In this document: positions 5,541-11,051 of the stretch, one piece after another
Layout of the letters: the number at the start of each line of letters is the position of its first letter
How positions within the stretch are numbered: the first letter of the stretch is position 1
Source of the DNA: a virus
Length of the DNA stretch: 34,323 nt
Strand: one strand, 5' to 3'
Virus record (IMG/VR): IMGVR_UViG_3300024518_003235
Span: 1-34,323 of that record
Made by a program: the position numbers and the translations under genes
The notes under the pieces: generated by a model
What the model was told of the DNA's origin: nothing
What the model saw: only the letters and a program-made list of their open reading frames with translations
The model's database searches: none

Positions 5541-5676
5541 GCGGAGTGAAGGTAAAGGTGCGCACGCATCGCGCATAACGAAAGTATTTAATGTTGCCCC
5601 CAAAAACACAACTTAAATACTGTTCAGAACACTACAGTTAATGGTGAAACCCTTCCTCCGCAAGCTACTTCTTTTT
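5541..5676 (+). ncRNA. Candidate structured RNA, multi-branched
   Basis: There is no gene here, but nested complementary segments are clear. A closing stem pairs 5539-5552 with 5651-5663 (13 bp, one bulge). Inside are TGCGC/GCGCA (5559-5563 with 5571-5575, 7-nt loop), a 12-bp stem with one bulge (5584-5596 with 5609-5620, C/A-rich 12-nt loop), and a small stem at 5621-5631. A perfect -10 sits at the right distance upstream, and a T run (5672-5676) follows. The closing stem and T run may together end both the early rightward and the convergent lysis transcripts. It could be a free RNA, a regulatory leader or an elaborate terminator; no known family is recognised. Confidence 0.5.
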
Positions 5677-6144
5677 AAAGAACGGTATTATTACAAGATC
5701 TTCGATGTTATAGTTCTCACACGCTAGATGAGTCCAAGTGGGGGTATTGTCTTCAATGGCAGTGAGCCCGATACCTTTAAAGTAAGAGTGATAGTTATCT
5801 TTAATGGCTTGTTGAACGTCAGTAGCGCTTATTCCTTCTACTTTGATATCTATAGCCATGCCACGTCTATGAGCGGAGTCGTTAGAACCTATCTTGCAGC
5901 TTATTGGCCTATATCCAGAAGCCGTATAGTTCTGCCCGTTAAACTTACCGTTTATAGTTATGGGTTTACCAAAGAACTTTCTAGTGCCATTGGCAATGTC
6001 AATAATCTTAGGGTCTATAAAGCGACTACTTTTAGCACCCCATTTCTTAAAGGTGTTGGGTGGGACAAACTCTTTTATGTGGAAGTAGTTCTTATTGTCT
6101 TGGGGGGGATCTGGTTCTGTCGGTTCATGATCTATCGTTTTTTT
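5665..6144 (-). CDS. M15-type peptidoglycan peptidase (endolysin) with no canonical start
   Basis: The frame encodes a D-Ala-D-Ala-type peptidase: YFHIKEFV near the N-terminus, FFGKPITING, the zinc motif SAHRRGMAID (HxxGxxxD), FKGIGL and WTHLACE, which supplies the last His. It would cut peptide cross-links at lysis. From the upstream stop (6145-6147) down to the ATG at 5859, which is inside the active site, there is no ATG, GTG or TTG. An ATG at 6126-6128, just after the holin stop, is one frame off and would join at a run of seven G (6102-6108). Alternatively a -1 slip on nine T (6138-6146; A9 in the mRNA) would fuse it to the holin. Confidence 0.8.
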   Translation of the reverse strand, partial: KKTIDHEPTEPDPPQDNKNYFHIKEFVPPNTFKKWGAKSSRFIDPKIIDIANGTRKFFGKPITINGKFNGQNYTASGYRPISCKIGSNDSAHRRGMAIDIKVEGISATDVQQAIKDNYHSYFKGIGLTAIEDNTPTWTHLACENYNIEDLVIIPFFKKK

Positions 6145-6539
6145 TTAAGCGCCTCAGAAACAGCGGGGGCAATCTTCTCAGCAGATCTTCCAACAACATA
6201 ACCGCCAAGACCAATCTTAAGTAGCGCCCAAGCTTCAACAGATAATCTAAAGGCAAGAATTCCAAATGAGTCACAGACAACAAGAGCTAGAAAGGTAAGC
6301 ATAGTTATAGGACGCCAGTTCCTTTGCATCCAAGACTTACCATTAGATTCAGATTGAATGACGGATGATTGAGCTTTCATGAGGTCTTGTTCATAAGATA
6401 GAACCTTAGACTTCATTTCCATCTGCATCTTCTCAAACTGATTGCGTAGCTTTAACTTCTCTTCATCACTAGTATGTAAGTCATCAATAAGCTTTGCTGC
6501 TGGTTTAAATACATCCCCTAAAAACCCTAGTATGCTCAT
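6132..6539 (-). CDS. Holin of the 3TM (GTA-holin) family
   Basis: The product is 135 residues. A helical, charged N-terminal half (KLIDDLHTSDEEKLKLRNQF...) is followed by the family hallmark RNWRPITMLTFLALVV (first membrane helix), a second hydrophobic segment (ALLKIGLGGYVVG) and GRSAEKI. Such proteins form the membrane lesion that lets the endolysin out. The start at 6539 (MSILGF) has GGAGA 8 nt upstream; a longer frame from 6575 has none. The gene ends in nine A before CGA TAG, overlapping the open endolysin frame. Confidence 0.85.
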   Translation of the reverse strand: MSILGFLGDVFKPAAKLIDDLHTSDEEKLKLRNQFEKMQMEMKSKVLSYEQDLMKAQSSVIQSESNGKSWMQRNWRPITMLTFLALVVCDSFGILAFRLSVEAWALLKIGLGGYVVGRSAEKIAPAVSEALKKKR

Positions 6540-6789
6540 ATGTAAAATCTCCTTTTCCCCATTGATTAAATACAATCATAACATAAAGACACAGCTTTCC
6601 CCAATATCGCTCTAACGCTACTAATGGAATGCGTTTTCTCGTCAATCTATAAAAAAGCGAAGCTTAGAAAGAAAACCCTATACTAGAAATGGGATTCAGT
6701 AGCGAAGCGTATGAAGACCTATCGTACGGAAGTACGAAACGCTATTGCAACAGCATCATAGATAGATACACGAGCTGGTGACCTTCGAA
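6540..6789 (-). other. Structured untranslated leader of the lysis transcript
   Basis: No gene is seen here. From the leftward promoter at 6790-6819 the mRNA would carry about 245 untranslated nt. Complementary segments nest: 6616-6622 with 6698-6704, 6633-6639 with 6670-6676, and 6655-6658 with 6662-6665 around a 3-nt loop. A separate hairpin pairs 6722-6727 with 6732-6737, and a 14-bp near-palindrome lies at 6741-6754. The octamer AGCGAAGC occurs twice (6656, 6701). The layout suggests a regulatory leader or a separate small RNA. Confidence 0.45.
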
Positions 6790-6819
6790 AGTATAGCACA
6801 TCCTGATATTTGAAGTCAA
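6790..6819 (-). promoter_or_regulatory. Leftward promoter for the lysis genes
   Basis: On the minus strand TTGACT (6819-6814), 18-bp spacer, TATACT (6795-6790) with TGC just before it (extended -10). The hexamers and spacing are identical to those of the leftward early promoter at 2790-2819, but no operator copy overlaps it. Confidence 0.75.
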
Positions 6820-6854
6820 ATGCTCGTTGAATAGATTAAACCTTACATATGGTG

Positions 6855-6875
6855 TATAATGTTATTATGATGAAT
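6855..6875 (+). promoter_or_regulatory. -10 element and degenerate operator for the late region
   Basis: A perfect TATAAT (6855-6860) without a good -35 runs into TGTTATTATGATGAAT (6860-6875), a degenerate copy of the early operator. The expected +1 coincides with the ATG at 6867, so the message would be leaderless. Confidence 0.5.
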
Positions 6876-7052
6876 AAAATATTAAGTGTATTTAATGATA
6901 AGGATTATAGAGAGCTTTCTATCACGTTATTGAGCTTCGTTGTTCTATTGGTTATATCGGCTTGGTTAATGAGCTTCGGGTGGATGAGTCTGCCTATAGT
7001 GTTGGTTATTTGGGGTGCATGGTTGGCGTACTTGGTAGTAGATGGTGAGTGA
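6867..7052 (+). CDS. Small two-helix membrane protein
   Basis: The product is 61 residues from the ATG at 6867: a polar N-terminus (NDKDYRELS), a first membrane helix (about 18-36), a short turn with Gly/Trp, a second helix (about 41-58) and an acidic end. Size and topology fit a class II holin or an antiholin, and it lies beside the lysis promoter, but it is transcribed away from the lysis genes as the first late gene. An in-frame ATG at 6849 lies upstream of the -10 and is unlikely. No Shine-Dalgarno is present. Its end overlaps the terminase small subunit by 11 bp. Confidence 0.6.
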   Translation: MMNKILSVFNDKDYRELSITLLSFVVLLVISAWLMSFGWMSLPIVLVIWGAWLAYLVVDGE

Positions 7053-7566
7053 AGAAAAAAAGGTAGGTAAGGTAGGTGTAGGTCAAGGCGTTGGTGGTGG
7101 TAGGCCTACTAAGAGCAAGTCTGTTGATTATGACCTTATTACTAGGCTATATGAGCAAGGCTGTAGTGACTTACAAGTAGCTGGGATAATAGGGGTAGCT
7201 ACAGCATCAATCCATAACTGGAAGAAAAGTGATAAAAAGTTTTTAGACGCCTTAAAAAAAGCTAAGATAAGCCCAGATGATAGGGTTCAACGTGCTTTGT
7301 TTGAACGTGCTATAGGTGCTTCTCATCCTGATGTACATATTTCTAACTTTAAGGGCGAGATAACGGTTACTCCTTATATTAAGAGCTACGCGCCTGATAC
7401 AGTTGCCTGTATTTTCTGGCTTAAGAATAGACGTAGGGCTGAATGGCGAGATAAGGTAGAAGTGGATCATTCTATGGATGATGCTATTGATGTCGATGCT
7501 TTGAAGAAAGAGGTTAAAGCTTTAATGAAAGCTAATAACATTGATCTGTTGGAGGATAAGAAATGA
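7042..7566 (+). CDS. terS: Terminase small subunit
   Basis: The small terminase subunit recognises phage DNA and loads the large subunit for packaging. The 174-residue protein has a Gly/Lys-rich start (GGGRPTKSKSVDYD), an N-terminal HTH (LQVAGIIGVATASIHNWKK), then the typical TerS pattern RVQRALFERAIGASHP, YAPDTVACIFWLKNRR and AEWRDKVEVDH, and an oligomerising C-terminal helix. It lies upstream of the large subunit but is separated from it by about 1 kb of microprotein genes, which is unusual. The start overlaps the preceding gene and has only a weak ribosome-binding site. Confidence 0.88.
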   Translation: MVSEEKKVGKVGVGQGVGGGRPTKSKSVDYDLITRLYEQGCSDLQVAGIIGVATASIHNWKKSDKKFLDALKKAKISPDDRVQRALFERAIGASHPDVHISNFKGEITVTPYIKSYAPDTVACIFWLKNRRRAEWRDKVEVDHSMDDAIDVDALKKEVKALMKANNIDLLEDKK

Positions 7567-7576
7567 GGGATATTAG

Positions 7577-7729
7577 ATGAAGCCTATAAGAAGAGATAGT
7601 CCTGTTAATGTTAAAACGGTTAGGAAGCCTATAAAGGTCAATTCTACGATAAGAAAAACAATCGTTCGTTCACCTACCGTGCAAGATTTTAGTGTGTACT
7701 TGAAGCCAGTGATAAATGAGAAGAAATGA
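7577..7729 (+). CDS. Small basic hypothetical protein, 50 residues
   Basis: ATG at 7577, eleven bases after the terS stop, opens 50 codons with a weak AGGG Shine-Dalgarno. The product is basic and low in complexity (MKPIRRDSPVNVKTVRKPIK, then RKTIVRSPTVQDF). No motif is recognised. Its stop overlaps the start of the next microprotein (ATGA), which supports both being translated. Confidence 0.5.
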   Translation: MKPIRRDSPVNVKTVRKPIKVNSTIRKTIVRSPTVQDFSVYLKPVINEKK

Positions 7730-7848
7730 TCAAATCAGAAATGACAGGTAAAAGTAGTTGTTGTGGTGCAATGGTTAGGGTTGAAGGTAGAACTACGCAT
7801 TACTATGTTTGTAATAAGTGTGGAAAGGCTTGTGATAGGTGTGAATGA
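7726..7848 (+). CDS. Zinc-ribbon microprotein, 40 residues
   Basis: ATG at 7726 overlaps the previous stop. The product has SSCCGAMVRVEGR, then YYVCNKCGKACDRCE: a Cys-Cys pair, a beta hairpin and Cys-x2-Cys followed by a further Cys-x2-Cys at the end. This is a compact zinc ribbon of the type repeated in this genome. Function unknown. Confidence 0.6.
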   Translation: MIKSEMTGKSSCCGAMVRVEGRTTHYYVCNKCGKACDRCE

Positions 7849-7930
7849 TTGTATTCAAAAAAGATAACCCATAGTAACTTTGATATAGATGGTATAAAGA
7901 TGTCTAGTAATAAATAAAATAAGAGGTTAA

Positions 7931-8000
7931 GTGCCAAAAAGGTGTGAATTGTGAGAATATTGGTTCCGATAATGTGTGGGTTGTACGAAGTTTTACTTAA
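7931..8000 (+). pseudogene. Possible broken zinc-ribbon gene
   Basis: GTG at 7931, after AGAGG, reads PKRCEL and stops. One frame over the sequence continues CENIGSDNVWVVRSF to a stop at 7998-8000. Joined, they would give a ribbon-like start (KRCExxCENIGSDN). The rest of 7849-8031 shows no convincing gene. This may be a decayed copy of the neighbouring ribbons or a sequencing indel. Confidence 0.3.
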
Positions 8001-8031
8001 TAGTTGTAAAAATGAAACTAAGGAGAAATAA

Positions 8032-8202
8032 ATGGCCCCGACTCATTATAGCTGTGAAGAATCTAAGTTTATAAAATCAAATAAAGAAGTTTGTTCTAGG
8101 TGTCATGTTAATGTAATACTAATAGACACGGAAGAATGGGATAAACCTCTTTGTGATAGTTGTTACGTGTATTTAGGAGAGCCGGAAAGTGAAGTTTTAT
8201 GA
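8032..8202 (+). CDS. Zinc-ribbon protein, 56 residues
   Basis: ATG at 8032 follows AAGGAGAAATAA. The product carries VCSRCHVNVILI and PLCDSCYVYL, two CxxC pairs 22 residues apart, a treble-clef or ribbon zinc site. The end (EPESEVL) resembles the end of the next frame (RPESEV), and the DNA behind it is a 15-bp direct repeat (8182-8196 and 8299-8313). Function unknown; it belongs to the run of Cys-rich microproteins between the terminase subunits. Confidence 0.65.
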   Translation: MAPTHYSCEESKFIKSNKEVCSRCHVNVILIDTEEWDKPLCDSCYVYLGEPESEVL

Positions 8203-8340
8203 GTGAGCCCCGTATTACCTATGTTTTCAGCTTATCCCAAGTGGAACTTGAGACTTCGATTAATAAAGGGCTCTATGTATAGAGTATCAGACGAACGCCC
8301 GGAAAGTGAAGTTAGGAAGTTAACAAAAAAGGAGAATTAA
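8203..8340 (+). pseudogene. Possible Lar-like remnant in frame behind a TGA
   Basis: The frame of the preceding 56-residue gene continues after its TGA for 45 codons, with possible starts GTG 8203 or ATG 8221. It reads SAYPKWNLRLR and DERPESEVRKLTKKEN. The WNLR block and the PE-rich end resemble the C-terminal end of the Lar-like protein at 5296 (YWNLRFEPECLE), without the CxxC pairs. No Shine-Dalgarno is seen. A competing 27-codon frame (ATG 8199 to 8282) overlaps it. Confidence 0.3.
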
Positions 8341-8342
8341 TT

Positions 8343-8495
8343 ATGAACAGAGACGTAGTAAAATGTTTTAGGTGTAAGAAGGTTCTAGATATAGCTGATA
8401 CACCAGATTATGGCAGGTTCTGTTGTAAAGAATGTGATGGGTCTGAACAATATCAACCCGTTAATAATTATGGAAACTATACTTCTTGGAGTTGA
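8343..8495 (+). CDS. Zinc-ribbon microprotein, 50 residues
   Basis: ATG at 8343 follows AAAAGGAGAATTAATT, a strong ribosome-binding site. The product has VKCFRCKKVL and FCCKECDGSE, two CxxC pairs about 20 residues apart, then a polar Asn/Tyr-rich tail. It lies 40 bp upstream of the large terminase gene. Function unknown. Confidence 0.65.
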   Translation: MNRDVVKCFRCKKVLDIADTPDYGRFCCKECDGSEQYQPVNNYGNYTSWS

Positions 8496-8535
8496 AGTCC
8501 TGATTAGTTAGTTTTATTTATGTTATGGTATATAA

Positions 8536-10875
8536 ATGTCAACTGAGAAAGAATCACTTCTTAAACTTAGAGATAAGCTAAAACAGCTTTCTACCCATAA
8601 AGAAAACAACATGTTAGATTTCATGGATTGGGAGTCTTATGAAAAGCAAAATGATATGCGAGTTAAGGTGCTTGATAGGCTTCTTTACAATAAGGGTGAT
8701 AAGAAGATATTTGTTGTATTTGGCGGGAATCGTTGCTTAGGTAAAAACCAAAAGATTTATGATCCAGTAAAGAATAAAAGCATTGCAGTATCAGAGATAG
8801 ACGGTGATTTTAACGTGTGTTCTTATGACGGAAGCCACAAGGTTATATCTAAAGCATGTAAGCCCTTTATTAAAGGTCATCTAAATATATACAGGGTAAC
8901 TTTTAAAAATGGCACTCAGATTGAGGTTTCCGATACGCATTTGTTACTGGCTTCTTCCGGTAAATATTTGCCCGTTTCTCAACTCCAGAACGGAGACGGC
9001 GTTTTCCATCATCAGTCCATTTTGGAATCCTTCCTTTTAAATCTTCTGCCAAATGTTCTGAATTTGAGGAGTATATCTTTAGGTTTTCTAAACGGTTGTC
9101 GTCCTTTTTTCCGTTTATGTGGTGAACGACTTCATGCCTTTCAAGAGTCCTACCGATATTTTCAGACATCACAAGACGATGTTCAGGTACATAGCATTTA
9201 CGAGGATGACGTGCCATCGGGTGGTTTTTCTTGTAGACAAGGATGTATCCATTCTTATCAATCAGGCAACCGCCCTTCCATTCAGGGTGCCCATCACCAG
9301 AGCGAGGCCCAACACGATGCGTCTTTATATCAAGTTTTTTGCAAATCCTTGAAACTTGTTGGTTGCTGCACCCTATTTCTTCCCCTATTGTTTTTAAGGT
9401 TGCTCCGTCATGCACTCTTTTGGCTATGTAATCAATTGGCCAGATTATTTTTATTTTTGTTCTCATTAAATATCACATCCCGAACTATTATAACCAAAGT
9501 CAATTTAATAGGAAAGAGTGAGGTTTGGGACTTTGAAGTGCCTGTATACAATAACTATTTTATTGAAGGGATAGTCAATCACAACTCTGGGAAAACGGAA
9601 TTAGGGGCAGGGATAGTAGCAGAGTACTTAGAGAAATCCCCAAATGCACAGGTGATGTGTTCGACTGTAGATTATAAACTCTCTGTAGTAGTCCAGCAAA
9701 CAAAAGTAAACAAGTTGATAAGAAATCGTAACGTTAGCTATGGGCAATTCAATCCAGCAAGAGGCTACACAAACGATACCTTCATAATGAAGAACAATTC
9801 AAAGTGCTTGTTCCGTTCTTATCAACAAGGTCGTGAAGCTGTTCAGGGTATGGACTTGGATTTAATATGGTGGGATGAAGAGGGCCCTTGGTCTTATTTC
9901 CAAGAATGTTTAGCACGTCTAACGGATAGGGACGGGGTATTCCTTTTAACCTTTACGTCACTATCAGGGTTTACAAGGTTGGTTAACTTCTTATGGGAAA
10001 GTGAGAATAAGCTAATAGAAACCACGGTTCTTTCTATACTAGATAACCCATTCATCCCACAGTCTGCAAAGGATAACTATCTCTTAACGGTAGATCCAGA
10101 TGAGGTTCAAACAAGGGTTCACGGTAAGCCTCATTTAAGAGAAGGGCTAATTTATAAGTCGTTTGGTGAGATACACAAGATAGACCCATTCGATCATGTA
10201 GAATTTGCAAGAGCAAATCCTCAGAGGTATCAACTGCATGAAGGTATTGATCCACATGAAAGGACACCACATCATTGGATTAGATTTCTATATGACTCAC
10301 AGGAAAACATTATATATATATGTGATGAGTTAAAGGCACCTGTAGAAAGTATGATAATTGCGGATTTCTCTAGATTGATTAAATTGAAAAGGGGTTCGGA
10401 TAAGAGAGGTGTTATAAAGCCAGCGTATTGCCAAATAGACACATCGTCTAATAAGCCGGACGTAATATATAAGCATCCAGACGAAGATCAGGAAGATGCT
10501 CACACCATACGGTTAGAGTTCTTTAGGAATGGAATAGAAACTATATTATGTACAAAGGATAACGCTATAGGTATAGGCGAGGTTAAGAAGAGGCTTAAAG
10601 TTGTTAAGACAAATGCGGGTGTTGTTAAGAGGCCTCCAATGATATACGTATTTAAGACATGTACAGGTGTAATATGGGAGTTTAATAGATATAGTTGGGA
10701 TAGCTACTCTAGTGATAAGATATCAGAAAGGAAAGAGCTAATAAATAAACCAATGAAGAAAAACGATCACTATATGGACGTTGTTAAGTATGAGGTTCTT
10801 AAGATGAGGAATGATTATGGATCAGTTGAAGAAGAGGTTAAATTCGAGGAGCAGTACGAAGGTATGGGATATTAA
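8536..10875 (+). CDS. terL: Terminase large subunit with in-frame intein
   Basis: The packaging ATPase and nuclease. The 779-residue frame contains a 284-residue intein (67-350); the spliced protein would have 495 residues, normal for the family. The P-loop is split as FGGNR before and SGKT after the intein. Walker B is LDLIWWDEE (441-449), followed by the coupling motif LTFTSLSG. The C-terminal nuclease shows HEGIDPHERTPHHW, QIDTSSNKPD and YMDVVKYEVL, giving the acidic metal ligands. Without splicing the ATPase site is destroyed, so packaging depends on splicing. The start has no strong Shine-Dalgarno. Upstream are the microproteins; the portal follows after 176 bp. Confidence 0.93.
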   Translation: MSTEKESLLKLRDKLKQLSTHKENNMLDFMDWESYEKQNDMRVKVLDRLLYNKGDKKIFVVFGGNRCLGKNQKIYDPVKNKSIAVSEIDGDFNVCSYDGSHKVISKACKPFIKGHLNIYRVTFKNGTQIEVSDTHLLLASSGKYLPVSQLQNGDGVFHHQSILESFLLNLLPNVLNLRSISLGFLNGCRPFFRLCGERLHAFQESYRYFQTSQDDVQVHSIYEDDVPSGGFSCRQGCIHSYQSGNRPSIQGAHHQSEAQHDASLYQVFCKSLKLVGCCTLFLPLLFLRLLRHALFWLCNQLARLFLFLFSLNITSRTIITKVNLIGKSEVWDFEVPVYNNYFIEGIVNHNSGKTELGAGIVAEYLEKSPNAQVMCSTVDYKLSVVVQQTKVNKLIRNRNVSYGQFNPARGYTNDTFIMKNNSKCLFRSYQQGREAVQGMDLDLIWWDEEGPWSYFQECLARLTDRDGVFLLTFTSLSGFTRLVNFLWESENKLIETTVLSILDNPFIPQSAKDNYLLTVDPDEVQTRVHGKPHLREGLIYKSFGEIHKIDPFDHVEFARANPQRYQLHEGIDPHERTPHHWIRFLYDSQENIIYICDELKAPVESMIIADFSRLIKLKRGSDKRGVIKPAYCQIDTSSNKPDVIYKHPDEDQEDAHTIRLEFFRNGIETILCTKDNAIGIGEVKKRLKVVKTNAGVVKRPPMIYVFKTCTGVIWEFNRYSWDSYSSDKISERKELINKPMKKNDHYMDVVKYEVLKMRNDYGSVEEEVKFEEQYEGMGY
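8903..9466 (-). CDS. HTH-HNH homing endonuclease, antisense inside the intein
   Basis: The product is 187 residues. An N-terminal HTH (GATLKTIGEEIGCSNQQVSR, residues 21-40) is followed by the HNH nuclease: VPEHRLVMSENIGRTLERHE (93-112), then VVHHINGKKDDNRLENLKIY, with His114-His115, Asn118, Asn124, Asn128 and His138. It would cut intein-free terminase genes and spread the intein. It lies wholly inside the intein but on the opposite strand. The last 25-30 residues are the antisense of the intein's Hint block B and look like a run-on tail. The ATG (9466) has only a weak GGATG upstream and a -10 at 9492-9487. Confidence 0.88.
   Translation of the reverse strand: MRTKIKIIWPIDYIAKRVHDGATLKTIGEEIGCSNQQVSRICKKLDIKTHRVGPRSGDGHPEWKGGCLIDKNGYILVYKKNHPMARHPRKCYVPEHRLVMSENIGRTLERHEVVHHINGKKDDNRLENLKIYSSNSEHLAEDLKGRIPKWTDDGKRRLRSGVEKRANIYRKKPVTNAYRKPQSECHF
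9487..9492 (-). promoter_or_regulatory. Candidate -10 for the antisense HNH gene
   Basis: Perfect TATAAT on the minus strand, about 20 bp upstream of the HNH ATG and inside the intein's C-terminal coding part. TTGACT lies only 5 bp upstream of it, too close to serve as -35, and no better -35 is seen. Confidence 0.35.
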
Positions 10876-10880
10876 ACCAG

Positions 10881-10964
10881 ATGAATAAAAGGGATTGTGA
10901 AGACATTGATATATTTAACCTATATTATTCATTTATTGTCGTGGATGTCCCAATAAGGACGTAA
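10881..10964 (+). CDS. Possible 27-residue peptide
   Basis: ATG at 10881, five bases after the terL stop, opens 27 codons (MNKRDCEDIDIFNLYYSFIV...). There is no Shine-Dalgarno and no recognisable motif. The rest of the terL-portal gap holds the promoter listed next and a small GTCC/GGAC hairpin (10949-10962). Confidence 0.25.
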   Translation: MNKRDCEDIDIFNLYYSFIVVDVPIRT

Positions 10965-10980
10965 ATACAGCTAATTATCA

Positions 10981-11008
10981 TTGTTTCCTGTAATTAATAT
11001 GCTATATT
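10981..11008 (+). promoter_or_regulatory. Promoter for portal and capsid genes
   Basis: TTGTTT (10981-10986), 16-bp spacer, TATATT (11003-11008) preceded by TGC, an extended -10. The portal ATG is at 11052 with AGGAGA upstream. GCTAT at 11001 and ATAGC at 11026-11030 could also pair ahead of six T, a weak alternative terminator. Confidence 0.5.
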
Positions 11009-11051
11009 AAAAAAAAAGGTTAGAAATAGCTTTTTTACAGGAGACAACCAA

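Larger units (their letters stand above)
8734..9585 (+). mobile_element. Intein in the terminase P-loop
   Basis: Codons for Cys67 to Asn350. The N-terminal Hint part begins CLGKNQKIYD and has VTFKNGTQIEVSDTHLLLAS (block B, with Ser where Thr is usual before xxHis). The C-terminal part is VWDFEVPVYNNYFIEGIVNHN, ending in His-Asn and followed by Ser as the +1 nucleophile. All standard splicing residues are present. The roughly 165 residues between them do not resemble a LAGLIDADG or sense HNH domain. They are Leu/Phe/Cys-rich because that DNA encodes an HNH gene on the other strand. Confidence 0.93.

Noticed and set aside
5665-5859. Taking the 64-codon minus frame as a complete gene
   Set aside because: Its ATG falls inside the zinc motif; the frame and its homology continue upstream to 6144.
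5728-6201. Plus-strand frame of 157 codons opposite the endolysin
   Set aside because: It has no Shine-Dalgarno and no motif, while the opposite strand carries a clear M15 active site.
6741-6754. Attachment site at the 14-bp near-palindrome
   Set aside because: No integrase gene exists in the closed genome, so an attachment site has no support; it is treated as part of the structured leader.
9119-9431. Two plus-strand frames inside the intein
   Set aside because: They are alternative frames over the HNH region without start signals; the meaningful frames are the intein (plus) and the HNH gene (minus).
11001-11038. Strong terminator after terL
   Set aside because: The stem is only about five A/T-rich pairs with a long loop; the same bases fit an extended -10 promoter better.
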